A DNA stretch of 30,848 nucleotides from a bacterium. Its GTDB lineage: Bacteria > Bacillota > Clostridia > Lachnospirales > Lachnospiraceae. The notes beneath the pieces were generated by a model. That model worked only from the letters and a program-made list of their open reading frames with translations. It ran no database searches and was not told the origin of the DNA. The first letter of the stretch is position 1; the number at the start of each line of letters is the position of its first letter. Positions 23,926-30,848 of the stretch are shown here, piece by piece. Location: contig SFRL01000037.1 in the NCBI GenBank assembly GCA_004562765.1, positions 1-30,848 on the forward strand, written 5' to 3'. The position numbers and the translations under genes were made by a program.

Positions 23926-24320
23926 TCTGCAAACTTTGCAAGAATTCCATTGACAAATGCCGGTGAATCATTGGTTCCGTATTGTTTTGCCAGTTCCACA
24001 GCCTCATTGACCGCAACCTTAAACGGAATCTCATCATCGTAGCGGATCTCATATACCGCCAGACGGATCAGTGCCAGATCTACTTTGCCCATACGGGTTG
24101 TCTTCCAGCCTTTTGCGACTTCGTTGATTGCCCCATCGATTTCCGTCAGATGATTGTAAATGTCGCGATAACGCTCAGCGATATACTTAAAGTCCTGATC
24201 GGTTACATGATCCATTTCTTCGCCAAACAATTCCAGCTGTTCTGACAGTTCTCCCGCATCAAAAAATTCTACGCGGAAAAGCATCTTGAATACATTTTCT
24301 CTTAACTCTCTTCTTGTCAT
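23922..24320 (-). CDS. nusB: Transcription antitermination factor NusB
   Basis: NusB with NusE (S10) binds boxA RNA and supports antitermination of rRNA operons. With ATG at 24320 the protein has 132 residues, normal for NusB, starting MTRRELRENVFKMLFRVEFF; GAGGAG lies 4-6 bases upstream. The frame extends to 24365, but that start sits inside the terminator hairpin and adds a non-conserved leader. The C-terminal part (RLAVYEIRYDDEIPFKVAVNEAVELAKQYG...FVNGILAKF) is the family hallmark. It is the first gene of the operon running to spoIVB and has its own promoter overlapping the asp23 terminator. Confidence 0.96.
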   Translation of the reverse strand: MTRRELRENVFKMLFRVEFFDAGELSEQLELFGEEMDHVTDQDFKYIAERYRDIYNHLTEIDGAINEVAKGWKTTRMGKVDLALIRLAVYEIRYDDEIPFKVAVNEAVELAKQYGTNDSPAFVNGILAKFAE

Positions 24321-24338
24321 CTTCTCTCCTCGCTCAAA

Positions 24339-24373
24339 AATAAAGGATGTCTTTCGTTCAGACATCCTTTATT
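24339..24373 (-). terminator. Intrinsic terminator after asp23
   Basis: A perfect 14-bp inverted repeat (24339-24352 with 24360-24373, 7-base loop, core AAGGATGTCT/AGACATCCTT) is followed on the minus strand by T-rich sequence (TTTATTTTTG counting the stem end). It ends the asp23 transcript about 30 bases after the stop codon. Its 5' arm overlaps the -10 box of the nusB promoter. Confidence 0.8.
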
Positions 24374-24399
24374 ATACCATATTCTGTTTCGAATACAAA
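24371..24399 (-). promoter_or_regulatory. Extended -10 promoter of the nusB operon
   Basis: On the minus strand TGG precedes a perfect TATAAT at 24371-24376, a typical extended -10 element. The -35 region (TTTGTA at 24394-24399 with 17-base spacing) is weak. The start point would be near 24364, inside the 5' arm of the terminator hairpin, so transcripts from here would not contain the whole hairpin. Confidence 0.65.
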
Positions 24400-24402
24400 G
24401 AT

Positions 24403-24780
24403 TTAATTGTCAGTTCCCATATCAACACTTGCAATACGGACATTGACAACAGCGACTGTCAGGCCTGTCATATTCTCAATGGCAGCCTTTACTTTATCCT
24501 GTACCTTGGCAGAGACTTCCGGAATGCTGTAACCATATGCAATGTTGATGGCAACATCAACCTTTACTTCGTTGTCCATAATTTCAATCATGATTCCCTT
24601 GGAAAGGTTCTTCATGCCGAGCTTGCTGACAATTTCGTTTGTGATGTTTCCCGCCATGGAACTGACACCATCTACTTCTGTTGCTGCAAGTCCTGCAATG
24701 ATCGCAACGACTTCATCTGCGATACGGACATCCCCGACAGGATCTGATTTTATCTGAACTGTTTTTCTGCTATCAGCCAT
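24403..24780 (-). CDS. Asp23/Gls24 family protein (YqhY-like)
   Basis: The 125-residue protein matches the Asp23/Gls24 (DUF322) family: VGDVRIADEVVAIIAGLAATEVDGVSSM at the N-terminus, the VKVDVAINIAYGYSIPEVSAKVQDKVKAAIENMTGL core, and VNVRIASVDM at the end. Its place directly before nusB equals that of B. subtilis yqhY, which has been linked to control of acetyl-CoA carboxylase; the accBC genes that precede yqhY in Bacillus are not here. The gene has its own extended -10 promoter, a strong GAGGAGG site 10 bases before ATG, and a terminator, so it is monocistronic. The molecular role is not established. Confidence 0.93.
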   Translation of the reverse strand: MADSRKTVQIKSDPVGDVRIADEVVAIIAGLAATEVDGVSSMAGNITNEIVSKLGMKNLSKGIMIEIMDNEVKVDVAINIAYGYSIPEVSAKVQDKVKAAIENMTGLTVAVVNVRIASVDMGTDN

Positions 24781-24815
24781 AATACAATTGCCTCCTCAGT
24801 ATTTTATCTTTGCTT

Positions 24816-24844
24816 ATTATAACAGACTCTGTATTATTTGGAAA
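24816..24844 (-). promoter_or_regulatory. Promoter of asp23
   Basis: On the minus strand TTTCCA (24839-24844) is separated by 17 bases from TATAAT (24816-24821), which is preceded by TGT, making an extended -10. The -35 matches four of six consensus bases. It fills the 72-base gap between glgD and asp23; no clear terminator for glgD was seen there. Confidence 0.8.
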
Positions 24845-24852
24845 GCATAAAA

Positions 24853-25995
24853 TTATACAACCTGCCCCTTGGATACATATACCTGATACGACTCATTTCC
24901 GGTCAGTGACTTGCCCTCTGTGACACGTACATTCTTGTCGGTAATCACGTATTCCACGCTTGCATTATCTTCCACTACGGTATCCTGCATCAGCACACAA
25001 TTTTTCACTTTTGCGCCTTTTCCGACGTGAACGCCTCGAAACAGGACGCTGTTTTCGACTTCTCCCTCGATCACACATCCATCGGCAACCATAACATTCT
25101 TTGCTTTGGAACCGTTGATATAACGGGTCGGGTTATCGTCACGGATCTTGGTGTAAATCTGATTTGGAGAAAACAGTGCATTTAAGTTTTCTTCCTGTAA
25201 CAGACGCATATTTTCTTCAAAATAACTCTGGGTATCATGGATATTGACCACATAGCCATCGTAGCAGAACCCGCGGATATCCAGCCGGTCAATCTGCTTG
25301 TCCAAAAGGTCACGTACAAAGTAAGTATGCCCATGTACATACGCATCATCTATCATATTGATCAAAAACTCGCGTTCTACCACATAAATATTCATGCTGA
25401 AATTCATCTCCCCCTCTTCGGTCGGGTTGATGTAAATCTTGCTGACGCGGTCTCCGTTCATGCCGAGTGCATAGTACAGATCCATGCGGTCCCTGCTCTG
25501 ACGGATAAATGCCTTCGGAATTTCCTGCTTGCGGTACATCATGGTCACATCCGCACCACTCTTGATATGCGCATCTAAAAGTTCATTAAAATCAAAATTG
25601 ATGGCAATATTTGCATCGGTCATAATGACATATTTCTGTGGCTGCTTTAACAGATATCCGCGCAGACTCTCAAGTGCCTCGATGCGTCCCTCGAATACCT
25701 TTACCTGTTTCTGTGCGAACGGAGGAACAATATTCAGGCCTCCGTTTTTGCGGACCAGATCCCACTCACGGCCGGCGCCGAGATGATCCAGCAGGGAATG
25801 GTAATTTTTTCTTACGATAATGGAAATATTGTCAATTCCGCTATGTACCATGCTGGAAAGAATAAAATCGCACATGCGGTATCTGCTGGCAAATGGAATG
25901 GATGCCATGAGGCGCTCCGAAACCAGATCCGGCACCATTGCATCATAGCTGTTCGGGAAAATAATTCCCAATGCCTCTGTCTTTGAATTTAACAT
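24853..25995 (-). CDS. glgD: Glucose-1-phosphate adenylyltransferase-like subunit GlgD
   Basis: GlgD is the regulatory or helper partner of GlgC in Firmicutes; the pair makes ADP-glucose for glycogen. The 380-residue protein has a nucleotidyltransferase fold at the N-terminus but lacks the Gly-rich GGxGxRL loop seen in GlgC: the equivalent region reads LGIIFPNSYDAMVPDLVSERLMASIPFASRYRMCDF. Landmarks GGLNIVPPFA and a C-terminal left-handed beta-helix (VENSVLFRGVHVGKGAKVKNCVLMQDTVVE) remain. The ATG lies inside the end of glgC (7-base overlap), so stoichiometric production is likely. Loss of catalytic residues is normal for GlgD and was seen directly in the loop. Confidence 0.95.
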   Translation of the reverse strand: MLNSKTEALGIIFPNSYDAMVPDLVSERLMASIPFASRYRMCDFILSSMVHSGIDNISIIVRKNYHSLLDHLGAGREWDLVRKNGGLNIVPPFAQKQVKVFEGRIEALESLRGYLLKQPQKYVIMTDANIAINFDFNELLDAHIKSGADVTMMYRKQEIPKAFIRQSRDRMDLYYALGMNGDRVSKIYINPTEEGEMNFSMNIYVVEREFLINMIDDAYVHGHTYFVRDLLDKQIDRLDIRGFCYDGYVVNIHDTQSYFEENMRLLQEENLNALFSPNQIYTKIRDDNPTRYINGSKAKNVMVADGCVIEGEVENSVLFRGVHVGKGAKVKNCVLMQDTVVEDNASVEYVITDKNVRVTEGKSLTGNESYQVYVSKGQVV

Positions 25996-27200
25996 TGCTC
26001 CTCACCCTCCTTCACATCTTCATAAATCATAGCGCTCGGACCAATTTTTGCTCCTTTTCCGATCGTTACATCCGCTGCAACTGTGGCAACTTCTCCAATT
26101 CCTTCCCCTTTTGGTTTTGCTCCCACAACCGCATCTTCTTCGATGGTCGCATTTTCTGCAATGATACAGTGTCTGACAACCGCACCTGCCTTGATCGTGG
26201 AGTGTCCCATGACAACGGCATCTTCTACAATGGCGCCTTCTTCCACCGTGACACCGGAAAACAGGATGGAATGTCTGACGGTACCCTTGATGTTACATCC
26301 ATCGGTAATCAGACAGTTATCCAGCACGGCATTCTCTCCGATCCGGTGACCGGTCATACCACTGTTTCTGCTGTAAATTTTCCAGTTTTCATCAAACAGG
26401 TTGATGCCGCTATGTTCCGGATCAAGCACTTCCATGTTTGCTTCCCACAGAGACGGAATCGTTCCTACATCCTTCCAGTATCCGTTGAAATGATAGGCAT
26501 ACATCTTTCTTCCGTCACGCAGAAGATTTGGAATGATATTGTTTCCAAAATCATTCTCGGAAGTCGGGTCAGCCTCATCCTCGATCAGATATTTCTTTAA
26601 AATATCCCAGTTAAATATGTAAATTCCCATGGATGCAAGATTGGACTTCGGTTCCTTTGGCTTCTCCTGGAACTCGGTAATCTTGTCATCCTCGTCTGCT
26701 ACCATCAGGCCGAAACGGGAAGCATCCTCCCACGGCACTTCCATGACTGCGACAGAAAATTCTGCCCCTTTCTGCTTGTGGAACTCAAGGAAATCGCTGT
26801 AATCCTGTTTGCAGATCTGGTCTCCGGAAAGAATAATCACATACTGCGGATCATAGCGCTCAATAAAAGCAATATTCTGATAAATAGCATTTGCCGTACC
26901 CTTGTACCAGTCAGACCCCGATGCTTTCTGGTACGGTGGAAGTACATGCACGCCTCCGTAAAGACGATCCAGATCCCACGGCTGGCCATTTCCAATATAC
27001 TCGTTTAATACAAACGGCTGATACTGGGTCAGAATCCCCACCGTATCAATTCCTGAATTTACGCAGTTCGACAGTGGAAAATCAATGATACGGTACTTTC
27101 CCCCAAACGGAACTGCAGGCTTTGCAAGCTTCTGTGTCAGTGCATATAATCTGGACCCCTGGCCTCCGGCAAGCAACATCGCAACTAGTTCTTTTGCCAT
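25989..27200 (-). CDS. glgC: Glucose-1-phosphate adenylyltransferase GlgC
   Basis: GlgC forms ADP-glucose and pyrophosphate from glucose 1-phosphate and ATP, the committed step of bacterial glycogen synthesis. The 403-residue protein has the catalytic loop LLAGGQGSRLYALTQKLAKPAVPFGGKYRIIDF, GILTQYQP, the YKGTANAIYQN segment, ILSGDQICKQDY (SGDHIYKMDY in many homologues, catalytic Asp kept), FQEKPKEPKSN and a C-terminal beta-helix with hexapeptide-like repeats. The start at 27200 is fixed by the conserved N-terminus. Its ribosome site AAAGGGGG (8 bases before ATG) lies wholly inside the 3' arm of a perfect 27-bp hairpin, which suggests translational control. Confidence 0.97.
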   Translation of the reverse strand: MAKELVAMLLAGGQGSRLYALTQKLAKPAVPFGGKYRIIDFPLSNCVNSGIDTVGILTQYQPFVLNEYIGNGQPWDLDRLYGGVHVLPPYQKASGSDWYKGTANAIYQNIAFIERYDPQYVIILSGDQICKQDYSDFLEFHKQKGAEFSVAVMEVPWEDASRFGLMVADEDDKITEFQEKPKEPKSNLASMGIYIFNWDILKKYLIEDEADPTSENDFGNNIIPNLLRDGRKMYAYHFNGYWKDVGTIPSLWEANMEVLDPEHSGINLFDENWKIYSRNSGMTGHRIGENAVLDNCLITDGCNIKGTVRHSILFSGVTVEEGAIVEDAVVMGHSTIKAGAVVRHCIIAENATIEEDAVVGAKPKGEGIGEVATVAADVTIGKGAKIGPSAMIYEDVKEGEEQC

Positions 27201-27205
27201 ATAAG

Positions 27206-27265
27206 TATCCCCCTTTTATGTTACCATAATAATTACACTTATTATGGTAACATAAAAGGGGGATA
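27206..27265 (-). promoter_or_regulatory. Perfect 27-bp hairpin covering the glgC ribosome binding site
   Basis: Bases 27206-27232 and 27239-27265 are exactly complementary around a 6-base loop (GTGTAA in the transcript). The stem includes CCCCC paired with the GGGGG of the glgC Shine-Dalgarno (27209-27213). No T-tract follows on either strand, so it is not a standard terminator. It occupies most of the 97-base gap between the ABC gene and glgC; the rest of that gap shows nothing else clear. Confidence 0.85.
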
Positions 27266-27297
27266 ATTCCTAGTACTTTTGGCTCTTTTCGTTTATT

Positions 27298-29073
27298 TTA
27301 GTGCAAAGATTTCTGTGCCGTATACAGTTTGTAATATCTGCCTTTCTTTTTCATCAGTTCTTCATGCGTTCCCGCCTCTGCGATTCCACCGTCATCAATA
27401 TACATGATCTTGTCACAGCCACGGATCGTGGAGAGCCGGTGCGCAATAATAAAGGACGTCCTGCCCTTAAGCATACGGTTTAATCCGGTCTGCAATGCTT
27501 TTTCCGTCTGCACATCAATGCTGGAAGTTGCCTCATCCAAAATCAGAATTGCCGGGTCACAAAGCAGTGTTCTCGCAAAAGAAATCAGCTGTTTCTGTCC
27601 CTGGGAAAGCATGGACCCACGCTCCCGCACCTGTGTTTCATATCCTTTCGGCATTTCCCGGATAAACGGATCGGCACAGACAATTTTTCCCGCTTTTTCA
27701 ATTTCCTCCTGTGTGGCATCCAATTTTCCGTACCGGATATTATCTGCAATTGTTCCCGAAAAAATAAAACTGTCCTGCATCATAATCCCCATCTGCGCAC
27801 GGAGAGAATGAATGGTCACATCTGCGATATCCTGATCATCGATCAGTACCTTTCCGTCATTGACATTGTAGAACCGTGAAATCAGATTGACGATGGTACT
27901 CTTTCCGGCCCCGGTCGGTCCTACAAGTGCAACACTCTCCCCGGGATTTACCGTAAAGGATACGTCTTTTAATATCGTTTTTGACTCATCATAGGCAAAG
28001 GTCACATGGTCAAACGTAACTTTCCCCCAGATCTTTTGCATCTTGATCGCATGCTCTGCATCTTTTACGGTAACCGGCTCATCGATGGTTTCAAAGATCC
28101 GTTCCAGATAAGCGATATTATTGATAAAATTGTTGAATATATTTCCAAGGTTCATGATCGGCTGCCAGAAATACGAAGCATAACTGGAAATCGCCACGAT
28201 CGTTCCCAGCGACTTATTTCCCTGCCCGAAAATGACAAGGCCAAACAAAAAGATGGCAGCACGGACAAACACCGAAATGGTATCAATGCCCGGCCATACA
28301 AGGTTTGAGTAGCGCACAGCGGTATTCCAGGTCCGTCTGCATTCTTTGGAAAGTCTGTTAAAGATTTTTGCATTTTCATCCTCACGTGCAAAAATCTGTG
28401 TAATCCGGGCACCTACAATATTTTCCTGCAGATACGCATTTAAGTTTGAGTTCTTGTTGGATACGGCCTGCCACGCCTTTCTCTGCTTATTTTTGATCCA
28501 GAACATAAAGACGGCAAGCACGGGAACTCCACACAACACAACCAGTGCCATCTGCACATCTACCATAAACATAAAAATAATAATAAACAGCAGATTAAAT
28601 GCTTCCAGCACGATATTGATCAGTCCGTTTGACAACATATCCGATACCGAATTGACATAATTGACCACCCGGATCAGAATCTTTCCATGCGGTCTGTCGT
28701 CGTAATACTGAAACGGAAGTTCCTGCAGATGTTCAAACAGGTCCTTGCGGATATCATAAATAATATTCTGACTGACATCCACCATAATACGGCTGCGGAT
28801 CGTGGTAAAAATCACGCTGACCACATAGATGGCAATCAGCGCCGCCACCAGAGAAAATAACAGTCTCATATTTTTATCAGGCACCGCAATATCAAGTGCC
28901 CGCTGAATAATCATCGGTGCCACGTACCCGAACGCTCCTCCGATTCCGCTGAGGACGATCGCAAGGATCATACCCCTGCGATATTTTTTGATATAGGATG
29001 ACGCCCGGAGCAGATGCCGGATATCAAACGGTTCTTCCAAGATTTCATCCTGCTTATATGTATTCTTTGCCAT
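27298..29073 (-). CDS. ABC exporter half-transporter, catalytically competent subunit
   Basis: The 591-residue protein is an ABC type-I exporter half: six-helix transmembrane domain (about 35-320) and a C-terminal ATPase. Motifs: Walker A GPTGAGKS (385-392), signature MLSQGQKQ (Gln where the second Gly is usual), Walker B ILILDEATSS with catalytic Glu514, and switch His545 in IAHRLST. The overlap of motif changes with those of the upstream partner fits a heterodimeric exporter of the TM287/288, LmrCD or BmrCD kind, in which the second subunit keeps Walker B Glu and the switch His but has a changed signature. The ATG at 29073 follows GGGGG about 9 bases upstream and 12 bases after the partner stop. 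Substrate cannot be told; multidrug or lipid-like compounds are usual. Confidence 0.93.
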   Translation of the reverse strand: MAKNTYKQDEILEEPFDIRHLLRASSYIKKYRRGMILAIVLSGIGGAFGYVAPMIIQRALDIAVPDKNMRLLFSLVAALIAIYVVSVIFTTIRSRIMVDVSQNIIYDIRKDLFEHLQELPFQYYDDRPHGKILIRVVNYVNSVSDMLSNGLINIVLEAFNLLFIIIFMFMVDVQMALVVLCGVPVLAVFMFWIKNKQRKAWQAVSNKNSNLNAYLQENIVGARITQIFAREDENAKIFNRLSKECRRTWNTAVRYSNLVWPGIDTISVFVRAAIFLFGLVIFGQGNKSLGTIVAISSYASYFWQPIMNLGNIFNNFINNIAYLERIFETIDEPVTVKDAEHAIKMQKIWGKVTFDHVTFAYDESKTILKDVSFTVNPGESVALVGPTGAGKSTIVNLISRFYNVNDGKVLIDDQDIADVTIHSLRAQMGIMMQDSFIFSGTIADNIRYGKLDATQEEIEKAGKIVCADPFIREMPKGYETQVRERGSMLSQGQKQLISFARTLLCDPAILILDEATSSIDVQTEKALQTGLNRMLKGRTSFIIAHRLSTIRGCDKIMYIDDGGIAEAGTHEELMKKKGRYYKLYTAQKSLH

Positions 29074-29085
29074 TGTCTCACCCCC

Positions 29086-30848
29086 CTATACCAGGTCTTC
29101 GCCGGTCTGCAGCTGTACCAGTTCGTAATAATATCCTTTTTTTGCCATAAGTTCCTCATGATTTCCCATCTCCGTGATCCGTCCATGCTGCATCACCAGA
29201 ATCTTATCCGCCATCATCGTAGTGGAAATCCGCTGTGCGATAATTACCTTCGTACACGAAAAATCCAGATGCCGCAGTGCTTCCTGAATCTGTTTTTCCG
29301 TTTCCATATCCACCGCAGAGGTCGTATCGTCCAGAATCAGAATCGAAGGCCGCACCGCCAGTGCTCTTGCCAGGGAAATTCGCTGTTTCTGTCCACCGGA
29401 AAGGCCTACGCCACGCTCTCCGACCACCGTATCATATCCTTCCGGCATCTTTGAGATAAAATCAGATGCCGCAGAATATTTTGCAAATTTTTCCACTTCT
29501 TCGAGATCAATGCTGCTGTCTCCGTAGGCAATGTTGCCCTCGATCGTATCGGAATACAACAGTACATCCTGTGTGGCAAGTCCGATCTGTTTGCGCAGGT
29601 CGGACAGTCTGAAATTCTGCACCGGTATATCATCGATCCGCACTTCCCCTTTCGTCGGCTCATAAAACCGCGGGATCAGGTTGATCAGGGAAGTCTTTCC
29701 GCAGCCGGTTTCTCCCATGATTGCAATGGTCTCCCCCGGTTTTACGGTAAAAGAGATATCATGCAGCACTGGAAGATCCCCATCTTCATATTGAAAGGAT
29801 ACCTCCCGGAATTCGATTTTCCCGTCAAAGCGGTCCGGGTGTGCAGCTGCATCCAAAGCATCTTTGATCTGTGGTTCGGAATAATAGATCTCCATCACCT
29901 TTTTGGATGCGGCCGAGAACCGCTGAAATTCATTCATGATATTTCCCATCTGGCGCATTGGGTTGGCAATTGCCCAGATCAGTCCGGAAAATGCCACATA
30001 ATCTCCCATCGTCAGTTCGCCCCGGATTAAAAAGACACCGCCCACGGCCAGCATCACTACCGGCATAAGGTTTGCAATGCTTTCCACATATGGGAAAAAT
30101 TTCAGCCATACCATGCTGGTTTCTTTGTTCGTCTCTGCATAATCTTTGTTTGCCCGGTCAAATTTTTCAATTTCATATGCTTCCCTGGCAAACGCTTTTA
30201 CCACACGGTTTCCGGAAATATTTTCCTGCGCATAGGTGTTCATCTGTGCCAGTTTTTCACGCAGTTTCGCATGCATCGGTGCCACCTTGTTTTTGAACAG
30301 ATAAATGATAAAAAACACAAACGGCGAAATAATTAACAGGCTCAGAGCCATTTTCCAGTTCATATAAAAGAAGTATATTGCCACCACACCAAACAGGGAA
30401 AATGATTCGATCACCATGCGGATCACCCATGCAACCATGTGGCGCACCGCATCCAGATCGCCCGTAACACGCGTCATCAGATCGCCGGTACGATATGTGC
30501 TGTAAAAGGTCATATCCTGCCTCTGGATTTTGTCATACAAAAAATTGCGCACACGGTACAGTACCGTCTGTGACACATGCTCGTAAATCATGCAGTCTCC
30601 ATAGACAATCACACCGCGAAGTACGGTAAATACAATCATCAGGATGAGCAGATGATAGAACAAACCGCTATTTGTTCTCATATTTTTCCACGCATCTGCC
30701 CCACTTAAAAACAGATCCACAATTCTTCCGGAATAATACGGAACCGTCAGCTGCAATATATTATAGACAACGGTTCCCAGCATGCCGATCACATATAATA
30801 CACGTCTGCCTTTCATATTTTCCCACAGCCACTGTATTTTTGTCTTTG
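29086..30848 (-). CDS. ABC exporter half-transporter, degenerate-site subunit (5' end missing)
   Basis: The frame stays open past Met at 30816 to the window edge (upstream residues read KTKIQWLWEN before MKG), which looks like a genuine exporter N-terminus, and 30816 has no good ribosome site, so the start is outside. The transmembrane domain spans most of the first 320 residues. In the ATPase, Walker A is GETGCGKT, the signature is a normal LSGGQKQRIS, but Walker B ends LDDTTSAVD (Asp for catalytic Glu) and the switch reads IAQRIST (Gln for His). These two changes mark the degenerate subunit of a heterodimeric exporter, complementing the downstream gene. It would supply the intact signature to the competent site. 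Substrate unknown. Confidence 0.92.
   Translation of the reverse strand, partial: KTKIQWLWENMKGRRVLYVIGMLGTVVYNILQLTVPYYSGRIVDLFLSGADAWKNMRTNSGLFYHLLILMIVFTVLRGVIVYGDCMIYEHVSQTVLYRVRNFLYDKIQRQDMTFYSTYRTGDLMTRVTGDLDAVRHMVAWVIRMVIESFSLFGVVAIYFFYMNWKMALSLLIISPFVFFIIYLFKNKVAPMHAKLREKLAQMNTYAQENISGNRVVKAFAREAYEIEKFDRANKDYAETNKETSMVWLKFFPYVESIANLMPVVMLAVGGVFLIRGELTMGDYVAFSGLIWAIANPMRQMGNIMNEFQRFSAASKKVMEIYYSEPQIKDALDAAAHPDRFDGKIEFREVSFQYEDGDLPVLHDISFTVKPGETIAIMGETGCGKTSLINLIPRFYEPTKGEVRIDDIPVQNFRLSDLRKQIGLATQDVLLYSDTIEGNIAYGDSSIDLEEVEKFAKYSAASDFISKMPEGYDTVVGERGVGLSGGQKQRISLARALAVRPSILILDDTTSAVDMETEKQIQEALRHLDFSCTKVIIAQRISTTMMADKILVMQHGRITEMGNHEELMAKKGYYYELVQLQTGEDLV

Noticed and set aside
27206..27265. 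Palindrome before glgC as a MITE or IS end
   Set aside because: There is no target-site duplication, no transposase and only a 6-base centre; the exact overlap with the ribosome site favours a regulatory element.
29086..30816. Met at 30816 as the true start of the ABC gene
   Set aside because: The frame remains open to the window edge with exporter-like residues (KIQWLWEN) upstream and no ribosome site before 30816.

Overview
The window looks like a chromosomal segment of a low-to-mid GC, spore-forming Firmicute. The gene content and protein sequences fit a gut Clostridium of the Lachnospiraceae type (Roseburia/Agathobacter-like). This rests on SpoIVB, the block asp23-nusB-xseA-xseB-ispA-dxs-tlyA-nadK-argR-recN-spoIVB in the order known from Bacillus and Clostridia, paired GlgC/GlgD glycogen enzymes, and a monoderm type IV pilus (T4P) system without secretin genes. 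All real genes lie on the minus strand, so transcription runs from high to low coordinates. No rRNA, tRNA, CRISPR, IS element or phage gene was seen.

In transcription order: (1) 30848-27298, two half-size ABC exporters forming a heterodimeric transporter, the first running off the window edge. (2) 27200-24853, glgC and glgD, preceded by a perfect 27-bp hairpin that contains the glgC ribosome binding site. (3) 24780-24403, an Asp23/Gls24 (YqhY-like) gene with its own promoter, followed by a terminator that overlaps the promoter of the next operon. (4) 24320-14520, a tight operon nusB-xseA-xseB-ispA-dxs-tlyA-nadK-argR-recN-spoIVB. It covers antitermination, exonuclease VII, isoprenoid synthesis, RNA methylation, NADP synthesis, arginine regulation, DNA repair and sporulation signalling. 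(5) 14361-1, a T4P locus starting at a good sigma-A-type promoter: pilB-pilT-pilC-pilA-pilD, a 241-bp repeat-rich non-coding gap, then a pilM-pilN fusion, pilO, four prepilin-like genes and a long membrane-anchored protein that runs off the left edge.

The T4P genes form a coherent machine: extension ATPase PilB (with an apparent c-di-GMP-binding N-domain), retraction ATPase PilT, platform PilC, major pilin PilA, prepilin peptidase PilD, and the PilM/N/O alignment subcomplex. A full minor-pilin set (I/V-like, K/X-like, H/FimT-like, J/W-like) could make the pilus tip. The least described parts are the fused PilM-PilN, the low-complexity insert in PilO, the 729-residue K/X-like tip candidate, the terminal DUF5057-like protein, and the inverted repeats in front of pilMN and glgC.
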